Shown piece after piece: positions 16,138 through 24,430 of a stretch of 64,000 bases of DNA. Positions within the stretch are counted from its first letter, which is position 1. Every line of letters starts with the position of its first letter. Position numbers and translations under genes: made by a program. The stretch comes from Chordibacter sp038110535 (GTDB lineage: Bacteria > Verrucomicrobiota > Verrucomicrobiia > Opitutales > Seribacteraceae). The DNA is taken from the NCBI GenBank assembly GCA_038110535.1, contig JAYNJW010000008.1, positions 3,380 to 67,379 on the forward strand, read 5' to 3'. Under the pieces are notes generated by a model. That model was not told the DNA's origin. It made no database searches and saw only the letters and a program-made list of their open reading frames with translations.

Positions 16138-16222
16138 ATGAAACTCATTATGGGTAAGCTCTTATTAAGCAAGAATAAAGGATATTTCATGACCAAAGAA
16201 TTCCAAGTTCTCGGTGCTTGCC

Positions 16223-16248
16223 AATCCTAGTGCCACCCATGTAGGATT
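16223..16248. promoter_or_regulatory. inverted repeat before the secretion operon
   Basis: AATCCTA (16223-16229) and TAGGATT (16242-16248) form a perfect 7-bp inverted repeat with a 12-base centre, ending 5 bases before the gspG ATG. It could be an operator or an mRNA hairpin covering the ribosome site (TTGGA). The function is a guess from position. Confidence 0.35.
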
Positions 16249-16253
16249 TTGGA

Positions 16254-16688
16254 ATGATTACATTGACCGATCTTCGTAGAAATAAGTATTCCAAACAATC
16301 ACGGGTCCGAGGTTTTACTCTGGTGGAAATCTTAATTGTTCTTGCACTAATCGGAATCGTTGCAGGTTTGGCGATGTCAAACCTTGGAGAAATCTTCGGA
16401 GGGGGAAAGGTCAAGGCCGCACAGACTTGGGTGAATAGCACGGGAGAAGCCTATGTGAACAGCTACCTTGCCATGGTTGGAGATTATCCCAAAAGCCTTG
16501 CCGATCTGAAAAATCCGCCCAATGGTGTGCCTCCATTTGTTAAGCGGGCTTCCGATTTAAAGGATCCATGGGGTAAAGATTATGTTTATCAGTATCCAGG
16601 GGCAAGAAACACGGGAAGCTTTGATTTGTCGACCACGGCACCAGACGGTACGGTTTTAGGAAACTGGGACGACGCCACTGGCAATTGA
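16254..16688 (+). CDS. gspG: type II secretion major pseudopilin GspG
   Basis: A 144-residue pseudopilin. A short basic leader ends at RG, followed by FTLVEILIVLALIG, the class III prepilin site with Glu5 that GspO cleaves and methylates. The C-terminal domain carries the GspG marks: DPWGKDYVYQYPG, FDLSTTAPDG and the final GNWDD, part of the calcium site. GspG builds the pseudopilus that drives cargo through the secretin. It is the first gene of the operon; the next gene starts 1 base after its stop. No prepilin peptidase gene is in the window, so processing relies on one elsewhere. Confidence 0.93.
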   Translation: MITLTDLRRNKYSKQSRVRGFTLVEILIVLALIGIVAGLAMSNLGEIFGGGKVKAAQTWVNSTGEAYVNSYLAMVGDYPKSLADLKNPPNGVPPFVKRASDLKDPWGKDYVYQYPGARNTGSFDLSTTAPDGTVLGNWDDATGN

Positions 16689-16689
16689 T

Positions 16690-17217
16690 TTGATTAAAAG
16701 GGGAAGGATCCAGCGATTCGATGGGTTTACCCTCATCGAAGTGTTATTGGTTCTTGCACTGGTGGGGGTTTTGGTAGGTTTGGTAGCTGGTAATGTAGGT
16801 GCATTTATTCGGGGTGCCCAGTTCGAACCCCCTAGTCGAGTTTTGAAAAAAGCCATTCTTGATGCAATTTACGAAGCATCGGAAAGTAAGGAACTGATCC
16901 ATCTCACTTATATCCAAGAAACGGCAACTTTTAGTGTATCTAGTAAGCATGGTACTGAAATAAATTCACACCAAATATTTAAAGGCACGAGGGAGGACAA
17001 TTACGAGTTGCCTGAAATTATTTTTAAGGCGATTGGACCACAATCCGGGCCCGATGGAGATTCAACTATTTATGATGAGGATGAATTAGTCCAAGCCAGA
17101 ATATCATTTCACTATGGAAGTAGTGTGCCCTTTTCTGCTGAAATCCGATTCATGGACGAAACGGAGGAGTTGCAATTCGATCCATTTTCCGGATTTGTTA
17201 TAAAGCGACAAGAGTGA
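16690..17217 (+). CDS. gspH: type II secretion minor pseudopilin GspH
   Basis: A 175-residue pseudopilin starting at TTG 16690, one base past the gspG stop. The prepilin site is DGFTLIEVLLVLALVGVL near residue 12. The rest is beta-rich and poorly conserved, ending in a GFVIK segment, as in GspH/FimT proteins. Assignment as GspH comes from the position between G and I and from the prepilin motif. Minor pseudopilins form the tip of the pseudopilus. Confidence 0.8.
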   Translation: MIKRGRIQRFDGFTLIEVLLVLALVGVLVGLVAGNVGAFIRGAQFEPPSRVLKKAILDAIYEASESKELIHLTYIQETATFSVSSKHGTEINSHQIFKGTREDNYELPEIIFKAIGPQSGPDGDSTIYDEDELVQARISFHYGSSVPFSAEIRFMDETEELQFDPFSGFVIKRQE

Positions 17218-17723
17218 ATAAAAACTGGCACTGTTCTGAAAATAGCTTCATTCGAGGCTTTATGCTGATCGAGGTACTTATTGCCTTGGCCCTCTTTGCT
17301 TTGTCTGCGGTTATACTAGTAGATGGTGCTTTTGTAACCTCAAGAGTTGCTATGCAAATGAAAGATACCCGGGAATTAGAGCAAGATTTGATATGGGTTA
17401 GGAGTGAGGTATTGAAAATTGCAGATTATGAAAAATTTTCGGATGGTGGAGATTTAGAAACTTTGTCTATGGGAATGGTCTCGTGGACAGCTGTTGTCGA
17501 GATGACGGAAGTTTTGGACCTTTTTAAAGTTGTTCTTCGTTTAGAATATGATGGAAACGACGATTATGGAATTGAGCCGGGCGAGCGTGAGTCGGCCATG
17601 TATTTGTGCCGACCAACTTGGGGAAGTCACCCCGATTTTTCCTCAGAGCGTTTGGGATTAATCGAAGAAAAGCGAAGAAAAATTCAAGAGCATCAAGATC
17701 AGAGAAAGCAAGCTAAATTATGA
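17214..17723 (+). CDS. gspI: type II secretion minor pseudopilin GspI
   Basis: A 169-residue pseudopilin whose GTG start overlaps the gspH stop (GTGA). The prepilin motif RGFMLIEVLIALALFAL (residue 15 onward) has Met in place of the usual Thr/Ser. The C-terminus is an unusual Lys/Glu/Gln-rich helix (LIEEKRRKIQEHQDQRKQ). Assigned as GspI by gene order and by the AL(I/F)A helix. It would nucleate the tip complex with J and K. Confidence 0.8.
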   Translation: MNKNWHCSENSFIRGFMLIEVLIALALFALSAVILVDGAFVTSRVAMQMKDTRELEQDLIWVRSEVLKIADYEKFSDGGDLETLSMGMVSWTAVVEMTEVLDLFKVVLRLEYDGNDDYGIEPGERESAMYLCRPTWGSHPDFSSERLGLIEEKRRKIQEHQDQRKQAKL

Positions 17724-18433
17724 AGCTTTTGAGGGGGTTCTCTTTAATTGAAGTTTTACTTGCACTTGCATTGGGGGGGATCCTTCTGATTGCAGCAAGT
17801 TCACTTCTGGTAACCATTTCTCAGGCATGGGCAAATCGTCCTGCAACTCGAGATGCGTTCGATGCTCATGTTAATGGTATTGCTCATTTTTTGACTGCAG
17901 TATTTGAAGAAGCGACTTACCCGAATGAAAACTCCCAAAATGTTGGGGGGGTTGAACTGCAAAGGCCCGTTGGTTTTTCAGATAGGGAAGATCCAATGAT
18001 AAAGTTTTTTTTACCAGAGGCCCCACCTTTTTTTTATTGGCCTTACGGACCCGCAAATCGGGTTCACTCGTATCTATTTTTTGAGGAAGCTGAGGGTTTA
18101 TTTTTTTTATGGTATTCTGAGCTTCAAGAGCTGGAAAAGAGCGAAAATGGCGAGATGCAACTAGTCGATGAAGGACAACTATTTAGAACTCAAATTAGTA
18201 CCTATTTGGATGAGGTGTATTACTGTTATTTCGGAGATGAGGATGACAGTCTCGATGATCAAAAAAGTTGGAACATACTTACTGATCTTGAAGAAAATGT
18301 GGAAACAGGCCAATTCAGAGTCCCAGATTTTATAAAAATGGTTTTTCGATGGGAGGAGCAAGATCTGGAACGGACAATTACATTGGCAATAAAAAAACCT
18401 GCTCCAAGCGGAATCGAGGAAGAACCAAGATGA
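17720..18433 (+). CDS. gspJ: type II secretion minor pseudopilin GspJ
   Basis: A 237-residue pseudopilin with an ATGA overlap on gspI. It has a very short leader (MKLLRG) before FSLIEVLLALALGGILL. The size and the beta-rich body with Phe/Tyr-rich strands fit GspJ, the largest of the H/I/J group. Its 3' end overlaps gspK. Assignment is by order and prepilin motif. Confidence 0.8.
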   Translation: MKLLRGFSLIEVLLALALGGILLIAASSLLVTISQAWANRPATRDAFDAHVNGIAHFLTAVFEEATYPNENSQNVGGVELQRPVGFSDREDPMIKFFLPEAPPFFYWPYGPANRVHSYLFFEEAEGLFFLWYSELQELEKSENGEMQLVDEGQLFRTQISTYLDEVYYCYFGDEDDSLDDQKSWNILTDLEENVETGQFRVPDFIKMVFRWEEQDLERTITLAIKKPAPSGIEEEPR

Positions 18434-19470
18434 AAACGATGAGTAAGGTTAAAAAAAGGGGTGCAATACTCGTATTTGTCTTAGGACTGGTCGTACTTTT
18501 GGGAACTTTGTGCCTGCGCCTAATGAAGGAAACGGTTCAGGAGCTTCGTCATTTTAGTCAATTTCACAAGAGGGATGATTTGCGCTTACATGCCTATTCC
18601 TTGCTAGATATTACTGTTGGTGTGCTGAATGAATTTCGCACCTTAGACGGTAATGTATTAAAAACGGGGAGTGGGTGGGAGAATCCTATTGCATGGAGTG
18701 GTTTGCCAACACTTGACCCAAAAGTGGAGTGGTCGGTATCCCTTAAAGGCGAGTCGGGAAAGCTACCTTTGTTCTCAACAGAGCCGAAAATATTGAAAGA
18801 GATCTTTGCGATCATGCATGCTGGTGGCAGGGGATTAGTAAATGAGGATGAAGGCCAGTCCTTTTATGATGCATGGATGGACTGGCAAGATGAGGATCAA
18901 AATGAGAGAGAGGAAGGAGCAGAAGATGCCTATTATGAGAGCATGAATCCTCCTTACTATACTGCTGGAAAAAAGGTAAAAAGTTTTAAAGAGTTTCGCA
19001 TGATCAAAGGATTTGGTTACGATCCAAACAATCCATATGAAAGTGGCTTGTTTTTTGATGAATTCGGTAACGAAACTGAAAACATGAGAAATTTTCGATC
19101 ATCCTTTTCTTTTTATCATGAAGGAAAAGTCAATATTTGTGAATCATCACCTTTTCTTCTTGGTTATATTTGCGATGATGATGAGTCTCTAATGCAAGAG
19201 GTAAGTGAATGGACTCCAGGTGATGGGCAAAACTTTCCGGCGATCGATAGTACCATTCCATTTACCAAAGGAATAAGTGAGACTTTTTTGATTGAGATAC
19301 TTGTAAGAAAGGGGCGAGCAAAATTTAAACTGCATGCTGCTGTAACTTTTGCAAAAGAGCCGAATCAATCCAAAGCGAACAACTTAAAAACTCGGAAGAA
19401 GCGTAATGAGCAGTTAAAATATCCAGTGAGTGTTCTTAGGTTGCGTGAAAATGAGAATTTGATCGACTAG
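18430..19470 (+). CDS. gspK: type II secretion tip pseudopilin GspK
   Basis: A 346-residue GspK-like protein starting at ATG 18430 (ATGA overlap with gspJ); the frame runs on upstream inside gspJ but that part reads as out-of-frame gspJ. The leader KKRGAILVFVLGLVVLLGTL has the RGA(A/I)L type of prepilin site without the usual Glu5, which is the GspK hallmark. The body has the SAM-like region with LLDITVGVLNEFR and EDGQSFYDAWMDWQDED. GspK caps the pseudopilus tip with I and J. Confidence 0.85.
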   Translation: MKTMSKVKKRGAILVFVLGLVVLLGTLCLRLMKETVQELRHFSQFHKRDDLRLHAYSLLDITVGVLNEFRTLDGNVLKTGSGWENPIAWSGLPTLDPKVEWSVSLKGESGKLPLFSTEPKILKEIFAIMHAGGRGLVNEDEGQSFYDAWMDWQDEDQNEREEGAEDAYYESMNPPYYTAGKKVKSFKEFRMIKGFGYDPNNPYESGLFFDEFGNETENMRNFRSSFSFYHEGKVNICESSPFLLGYICDDDESLMQEVSEWTPGDGQNFPAIDSTIPFTKGISETFLIEILVRKGRAKFKLHAAVTFAKEPNQSKANNLKTRKKRNEQLKYPVSVLRLRENENLID

Positions 19471-19500
19471 GATGAGACCAAAAATTACTTTTATCTATTG

Positions 19501-20781
19501 ATGTCGGATGAGCAAGAGAGCGTCTCCGGTCTTCCAATGGGAGAACTGCGTGAAATTACCCTCCGAATTCCAGGAGAGTGTTTCTTTTGCGAAACGATAA
19601 CTCTGCCAAACAACCCGATTGAAGAAAAGAAAACAGGGGAGAAAGTTTCCCCATGGGACGAATATCTTTCCGGGGTCTTGAACCAGACGGGCTTCTCCCC
19701 CTATCCGGTTGAACAATTGGCATGGGGTTATCATTTGTGCAATCATACCAACCGGGCGTTTTTATTTGCCACCCCGTTGGGAAAGTTGCGCCAAATGGGT
19801 TGGCAGAACCTTGAATTGTTCCGGCGGGTGTTCCCCTCCTTTATCAGCCTACTCGGCAAGAGTTATGAAACCCCAACAGCGATTTTTTTGCTGGTTGAGG
19901 AATCTTTAACCCTTGCCTGCTTTGGCTCTGATTCATCTGTTCCTGATTTTCTCTACACCCGCTCAGTCGAATTGGAGGAGGCCGATGGATTTGAAAAAGC
20001 AAAGTCCATGCTTCTTGGTTTGATCGATTTGTCTAAATACGAGCTTTGTCCGGATGTGCTGATCGCCCGTGAGGTTTACCGGCGGGAGGACAATTCATTT
20101 GAGTTTGAACACCAGTGGATGATGGGGAAAGACCCCTCTCTTGAGCTTGAGCAAGATATCATTATGGATGCGGATATCCTTTGGCAGCATGATTTGAGAG
20201 CATTGGATTTCAAAATTTTGGAGAAAAAAAGGCGCAGGCAGGAGCGATCCCGTTGGAAAGCGATCAAGGCCAGTCTTGTTTTTGCAATCCTGATGATGCT
20301 TGGTGTGATTGGGCTGAAAGTGGGTGACCATCAGTTGGATAGCTTGAATCTTGATGAACAAAAAATGAGCGAGCAGGTCCCATTAGTTTTGGAATCGCAA
20401 AGGTTGTTGGAGAAATTGAAGCAAAATCAACTTGGTGGGATTGATCCATTTGGCACTATTGGCCGTGTTACCATTTACCGAGGGGGTGGCTTTGATAATC
20501 CTCATGTATGGTTTTCTAAAGCCCATTTTGAGACCCGTAACCATGTAAAGATCGAGGGGGAGGGCAGAAATGTTGAATCGATCAATAATTTTATCGAGCG
20601 GTTGGAAACGAACCAAGTCGCATTAATTCGTAAGGACCGAACTGGTAACGATCTTCGATCAATTAAGAGCGGAGGAGGTTCCACATCGTTTGAGGTTGTG
20701 CTTGAAATGTTAGAAGAATTAACGGTTGATTCCGAGGCAGGGCATTTAGGCCAAGATGGCAATGGGAGCCTAGAAAAATGA
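19501..20781 (+). CDS. gspL: type II secretion assembly protein GspL-like
   Basis: A 426-residue bitopic protein: cytoplasmic actin-like domain (about 1-230, weakly conserved), a basic stretch KKRRRQERSRWK, one membrane helix (about residues 259-280) and a periplasmic ferredoxin-like domain. This matches GspL/PilM-PilN fusion architecture, which links the GspE ATPase to the inner-membrane platform. ATG 19501 is preferred over the TTG just before it. Position between K and M supports the call; sequence similarity to Proteobacterial GspL is not obvious by eye. Confidence 0.75.
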   Translation: MSDEQESVSGLPMGELREITLRIPGECFFCETITLPNNPIEEKKTGEKVSPWDEYLSGVLNQTGFSPYPVEQLAWGYHLCNHTNRAFLFATPLGKLRQMGWQNLELFRRVFPSFISLLGKSYETPTAIFLLVEESLTLACFGSDSSVPDFLYTRSVELEEADGFEKAKSMLLGLIDLSKYELCPDVLIAREVYRREDNSFEFEHQWMMGKDPSLELEQDIIMDADILWQHDLRALDFKILEKKRRRQERSRWKAIKASLVFAILMMLGVIGLKVGDHQLDSLNLDEQKMSEQVPLVLESQRLLEKLKQNQLGGIDPFGTIGRVTIYRGGGFDNPHVWFSKAHFETRNHVKIEGEGRNVESINNFIERLETNQVALIRKDRTGNDLRSIKSGGGSTSFEVVLEMLEELTVDSEAGHLGQDGNGSLEK

Positions 20782-21326
20782 AATATTTAGAAAAGGTATT
20801 TTTTCGTATGCAGGACCGGGAGCAAAAGTTGCTTGTTGTTGCAATTATAGTGGTACTTGCAGTTGCTTGTTTGAAACTTTTTCAAAGTGGGATACAGAAG
20901 TTCAATTCTTGGCAGGAAATCGACCAACTAATGGAGAGTCATGAGATGATCCTTCGATTAAAGCCGGCGATTGATCAAGCCCTCGAGGAGCAGAAAATTG
21001 CCCAGCAAAATAAGAGCTATGATAAAAAGAATTTGAGTAACCGGGTTTCTAGCCTGGCTGATCAGGTTTTTCCTGCGAGGGATTACCGCGAGCTCGATAC
21101 TGAGGAGCGGGAAAGATATTCCCAGCATCGCGTACGTATTACTTTTAAACGCTCCAGTTACGAAGAGGTAAATGATTTTGCCGGCTTGATTCGGGGCGAG
21201 AGTCCATACATGTTTTTAAGTGAGGTGAAAATTGAACCTAACTATCCGCCCAAATCCAGACCTTACGAACCCACCACCTTTGACGCAGTCTTTGAGGTCA
21301 GTTCTGTCGAATTTATTAACCAATGA
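20778..21326 (+). CDS. gspM: type II secretion assembly protein GspM-like
   Basis: A 182-residue protein with one membrane helix (about residues 20-38), a periplasmic coiled coil (about 45-100) and a small alpha/beta domain, the layout of GspM/PilO, the partner of GspL. It overlaps gspL (ATGA) and gspD (ATGA). Function is assigned from layout and operon position. Confidence 0.75.
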   Translation: MKYLEKVFFRMQDREQKLLVVAIIVVLAVACLKLFQSGIQKFNSWQEIDQLMESHEMILRLKPAIDQALEEQKIAQQNKSYDKKNLSNRVSSLADQVFPARDYRELDTEERERYSQHRVRITFKRSSYEEVNDFAGLIRGESPYMFLSEVKIEPNYPPKSRPYEPTTFDAVFEVSSVEFINQ

Positions 21327-23944
21327 AATTCTCATTCTTTTTTACCTTTTTTCTTTTCTCTTTTCTGATTGGTAACGGACAAGTCCCTGTCCCTCCGCAG
21401 GGTGGACAAGTCCCTGTCCCTCCGCAGGGTGGACAAGTCCCTGTCCCTCCGCAGAGTTTATTTGGGAATATTCCGAATCCGAATGATCTATTGGAGCGCG
21501 TCAGATTAAGAGATCATGATGCTAATATGATCTTGGATATGATTCAAAGAATTACCGAACGGTATATTTTGCGTCCTCAGAATTTGCCCCAAGTGAAAAT
21601 CACTTTTGACAGCATTGATGTGTTGAGCAAGGGGGACACTTTACTCGCACTGCAAAGTTTGCTTGCTATGAACGGAATCGGTATAACCGAGATTGATTCT
21701 CAGTTTTACAAAGCTGTTCCTGCTAGCGGAATGAATGTACATGTTCCCATTTGGCTGGATGTACCTGCATCTTCTCTTCCGCCCAGCCAAGACATATATT
21801 TCAAAGTATTTTATCTGGAGTATATTCCTGCTGACAAGATGCGTGAAATTCTAAATCCCTTCGCCACGCCCAATGTTTCGTCCTTGTTAACATTGCCTAG
21901 TCAAAAATCCATCATGATAACTGATTCATTGATCAACCTTCAGAGAATGGAGAAACTCATTCAACGAGTTGACCAACCTCAACCTGAAAAAGATATAATT
22001 ACTTTTTGGTATGAGACTAAGCGATTTAACGCAAGAACGATTGCAGCATATTTCGATAGTCAGTGGGAGGAACTGTGGAAGGATAAGTTCTCTATCAGAC
22101 CACAGTTTTTTAATCTTTTGGACAAAGAAAGTAAGCAAAAGGAAAAGATCATAGAAAAAATACCCAAAAAGGGAAATGATAATGACGAGAACAAAGTGGT
22201 TGATTACAAAGAATTGGAGGTTGATATTTTTCCCTACAAGATGTTGGGAATTACCTGTCATATTAATGACAAAATCATGCTTACTGGAATTTTGGAAGAA
22301 TTTGATGTATCAGTCGCCGAGGATTCTAATTTTGTCATTGGTTGGTTTAAGCCTAAAAGGTTTATTTCTTCTGCGGTTGCACAATTTTTTGATTCGGCTT
22401 GGGAAAAACTTTTGAAAGATGAGTTTCATCATAAACCTATATTTATGTTTGAGGGCACATCAATACAGTTGGGATATTATTGCCACAAAGAAGATGAGGA
22501 AAAGTTATTACAATACCTTGAGTCTCTAGATGTTGAATTACCTTACGAAATTAACAGTAAGCTAATACCTTTGTATCACGCTTCTTCCAGTGCAGTTGCC
22601 CAGACGCTACAAATGATGGCTCTCAGAGTAGTAGAGGGAGGAAGAAGCAATTCAGAAGCAGGCAAACCAGGTGGCCAATCTAATGTTAATTCAGCAAGGC
22701 AGAGTCTTCAATCGTGGCAGGATCCTTTTTTCTCCGAAATATTTTATTTTTTCCAAGATACTCGAAGTAACGGCATTTTTGTTATGGGTACTCTTGAGGA
22801 TGTCATTAGGGCGGAGGAATATATTAAAACTCTTGATACTCCATTGCCCATGGCGAAGATTGATACGATCTTTGTAATGGTCGATTTAAGCCAGTCTAAT
22901 CAGCGTGGTATCGATGCTTTATTTCAGGATGTCTCATGGCAAAAAGGTGGAATCGTACAGGAAACGGTTACTGATGCGGGAGCTGATAATATCCCCGGAA
23001 CCGCAGATGATACCCAAACGGTTGTTACTAGTGGGGTAGAGGATCAGGTAGCAGGTACCTTAAAAGTGCCTTTACTGAATTCCGCTCTATCCTTCGAAAT
23101 GGATAGCTGGAAAGTAAACCAAATACAATGGAATCAAATCTTCAGTCTGGCTTCACAGCGAGAAGATATCAGGATTTTTTCAACTCCCTCCATTACAATA
23201 AGTCATGGAAAGGATGAGGGTCCTGTTGTTACTTCCGAGGGTTCTGCGGAAACCAGTGGTGGAGGAACGGAAGGTGCCCAAGGTAAAGGTCAGTTTAGTG
23301 AGATTGAAATTATCGATGAGCGTAGCATTGGTCTACCAGGCGTAACCATGGCGAATGGGCAAACAAGCCAACCCAACATACAAAAGCTAGTTGCTAAAAC
23401 ATCACTCACAGTATTACACCCAAGAATAAGGAAGACAGTCAGGGATTCAACTGGCAGGGTTATTGAGCGTGGTACTGTATTTATGTCGGTTATTGTAACG
23501 GCTCAGAAATTTGATACGACAGTTTCCAATACCTATGAAGGACAGACGCTGCCCGCGATTAAAGGTCGATCCGCGGTGACTGATTTGGCGATTCGGGATG
23601 GACAAATCATGGCCCTAGGCGGGTTCCAGGAGGTTCAAATGGACGAGGAAGTTTCTAAATACAACTTTTTAAGTAATATTCCTTATCTAGGAGAAAAGTT
23701 TTTTACTCCTACACAAAGGAGATACACGCCCACGGAAATGATGATTTTTATTAGGCCAACCATAATCGACCCACTCAATCCAATGGATGATCTAAGTTCC
23801 TTCAACTCGGACAGAATTGATTCGATGATGAATCGGGAATATACTCCTGCCTTTCGCTCACCATCAGGAAAGATCTTTGGAGCTCCAGATAAGAAAAAGT
23901 CTTATTCGGAGCAGGACGAACCTTCTGAAAAACCATCTCTGTAA
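21323..23944 (+). CDS. gspD: type II secretion secretin GspD with duplicated N-domain
   Basis: An 873-residue secretin, the outer-membrane channel. Residues 1-20 are a signal peptide, followed by three QVPVPPQ(GG) repeats. N-domains fill about 40-515, including two related copies (about 225-330 and 337-405) sharing (Y/F)-x-x-K-R-F and (Y/F)FDS-x-WE-x-L-x-K-(D/E) F. The secretin domain is about 520-820: RIFSTPSITISHGK, TLPAIKGRSAVTDLAIRDGQ, ALGGF and SNIPYLGEKFFTPTQRR are family marks. No pilotin gene is obvious, though a lipoprotein gene follows gspF. The C-terminal 50 residues are Pro/Ser/Lys-rich and may be the S-domain. Confidence 0.9.
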   Translation: MKFSFFFTFFLFSFLIGNGQVPVPPQGGQVPVPPQGGQVPVPPQSLFGNIPNPNDLLERVRLRDHDANMILDMIQRITERYILRPQNLPQVKITFDSIDVLSKGDTLLALQSLLAMNGIGITEIDSQFYKAVPASGMNVHVPIWLDVPASSLPPSQDIYFKVFYLEYIPADKMREILNPFATPNVSSLLTLPSQKSIMITDSLINLQRMEKLIQRVDQPQPEKDIITFWYETKRFNARTIAAYFDSQWEELWKDKFSIRPQFFNLLDKESKQKEKIIEKIPKKGNDNDENKVVDYKELEVDIFPYKMLGITCHINDKIMLTGILEEFDVSVAEDSNFVIGWFKPKRFISSAVAQFFDSAWEKLLKDEFHHKPIFMFEGTSIQLGYYCHKEDEEKLLQYLESLDVELPYEINSKLIPLYHASSSAVAQTLQMMALRVVEGGRSNSEAGKPGGQSNVNSARQSLQSWQDPFFSEIFYFFQDTRSNGIFVMGTLEDVIRAEEYIKTLDTPLPMAKIDTIFVMVDLSQSNQRGIDALFQDVSWQKGGIVQETVTDAGADNIPGTADDTQTVVTSGVEDQVAGTLKVPLLNSALSFEMDSWKVNQIQWNQIFSLASQREDIRIFSTPSITISHGKDEGPVVTSEGSAETSGGGTEGAQGKGQFSEIEIIDERSIGLPGVTMANGQTSQPNIQKLVAKTSLTVLHPRIRKTVRDSTGRVIERGTVFMSVIVTAQKFDTTVSNTYEGQTLPAIKGRSAVTDLAIRDGQIMALGGFQEVQMDEEVSKYNFLSNIPYLGEKFFTPTQRRYTPTEMMIFIRPTIIDPLNPMDDLSSFNSDRIDSMMNREYTPAFRSPSGKIFGAPDKKKSYSEQDEPSEKPSL
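21377..21457 (+). repeat. three 27-bp in-frame tandem repeats in gspD
   Basis: A 27-bp unit beginning GGACAAGTCCCTGTCCC is repeated at 21377, 21404 and 21431; the third differs by one base near its end. Each codes for GQVPVPPQG, right after the signal peptide. Near-identical DNA copies mean recent expansion by slippage, so the copy number may vary between strains. Confidence 0.93.
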
Positions 23945-23947
23945 ATA

Positions 23948-24421
23948 GTGAGGCAAATTATAAATATTGGTTTTCTTTCGCTCCTGGCACCGATTTTCTG
24001 TTCTGCAAGCAATCCTTTTCTGCGACCAGGCTCAAACAGTGCTAAGCCACCAGTTATCCAAAGGCCAGCCCCGCCACCTCCCAAACCAATACCTCGAAAT
24101 CCAAATATTGAATTTAGAGGATACTATGAATTTAAGGGAGAATGGATGCTTGCCTTATTTGATAAATCAAAAAACGAAGGATTTTGGCTGACCCAAGGTG
24201 AAAAGATTGAGGGCATAGATGCAGAAGTAGAGAGTTTTAATCCCGAAACCGAAATCATTAAACTTAAAGGGGGAATGACTTTAAACTTAAAAGATTCAGA
24301 CAAGACAGTCCTGCCCGTGCCTAGTGGACAGGTCAAAAGCACTTCGCCTCCCATTCCTCGGAACTCCACGCCCGCCGTTCAAGTTCCCAAACCTGGCATT
24401 CCTCCACCGAGAAGGAGATAA
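23948..24421 (+). CDS. GspC/PilP homology-region-like periplasmic protein
   Basis: A 157-residue protein starting at GTG with a signal peptide (cleavage near CSA-S), a Pro-rich linker (residues 30-52), one small beta domain (about 55-117: FRGYYEFKGEWMLALFD, GFWLTQGEKIEGIDAEV, IKLKGGMTLNL), and a Pro-rich tail. The beta domain has the pattern of the GspC HR / PilP domain that contacts the secretin N0 domain. The inner-membrane helix and PDZ domain of classical GspC are missing, and the gene follows rather than precedes gspD. I read it as the local C-type connector, with moderate confidence. Confidence 0.6.
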   Translation: MRQIINIGFLSLLAPIFCSASNPFLRPGSNSAKPPVIQRPAPPPPKPIPRNPNIEFRGYYEFKGEWMLALFDKSKNEGFWLTQGEKIEGIDAEVESFNPETEIIKLKGGMTLNLKDSDKTVLPVPSGQVKSTSPPIPRNSTPAVQVPKPGIPPPRRR

Positions 24422-24430
24422 GATTTAGCG

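Noticed and set aside
21377..21457. Short direct repeats as a possible CRISPR array
   Set aside because: The units are 27 bp, directly abutting with no spacers, and in frame inside gspD.
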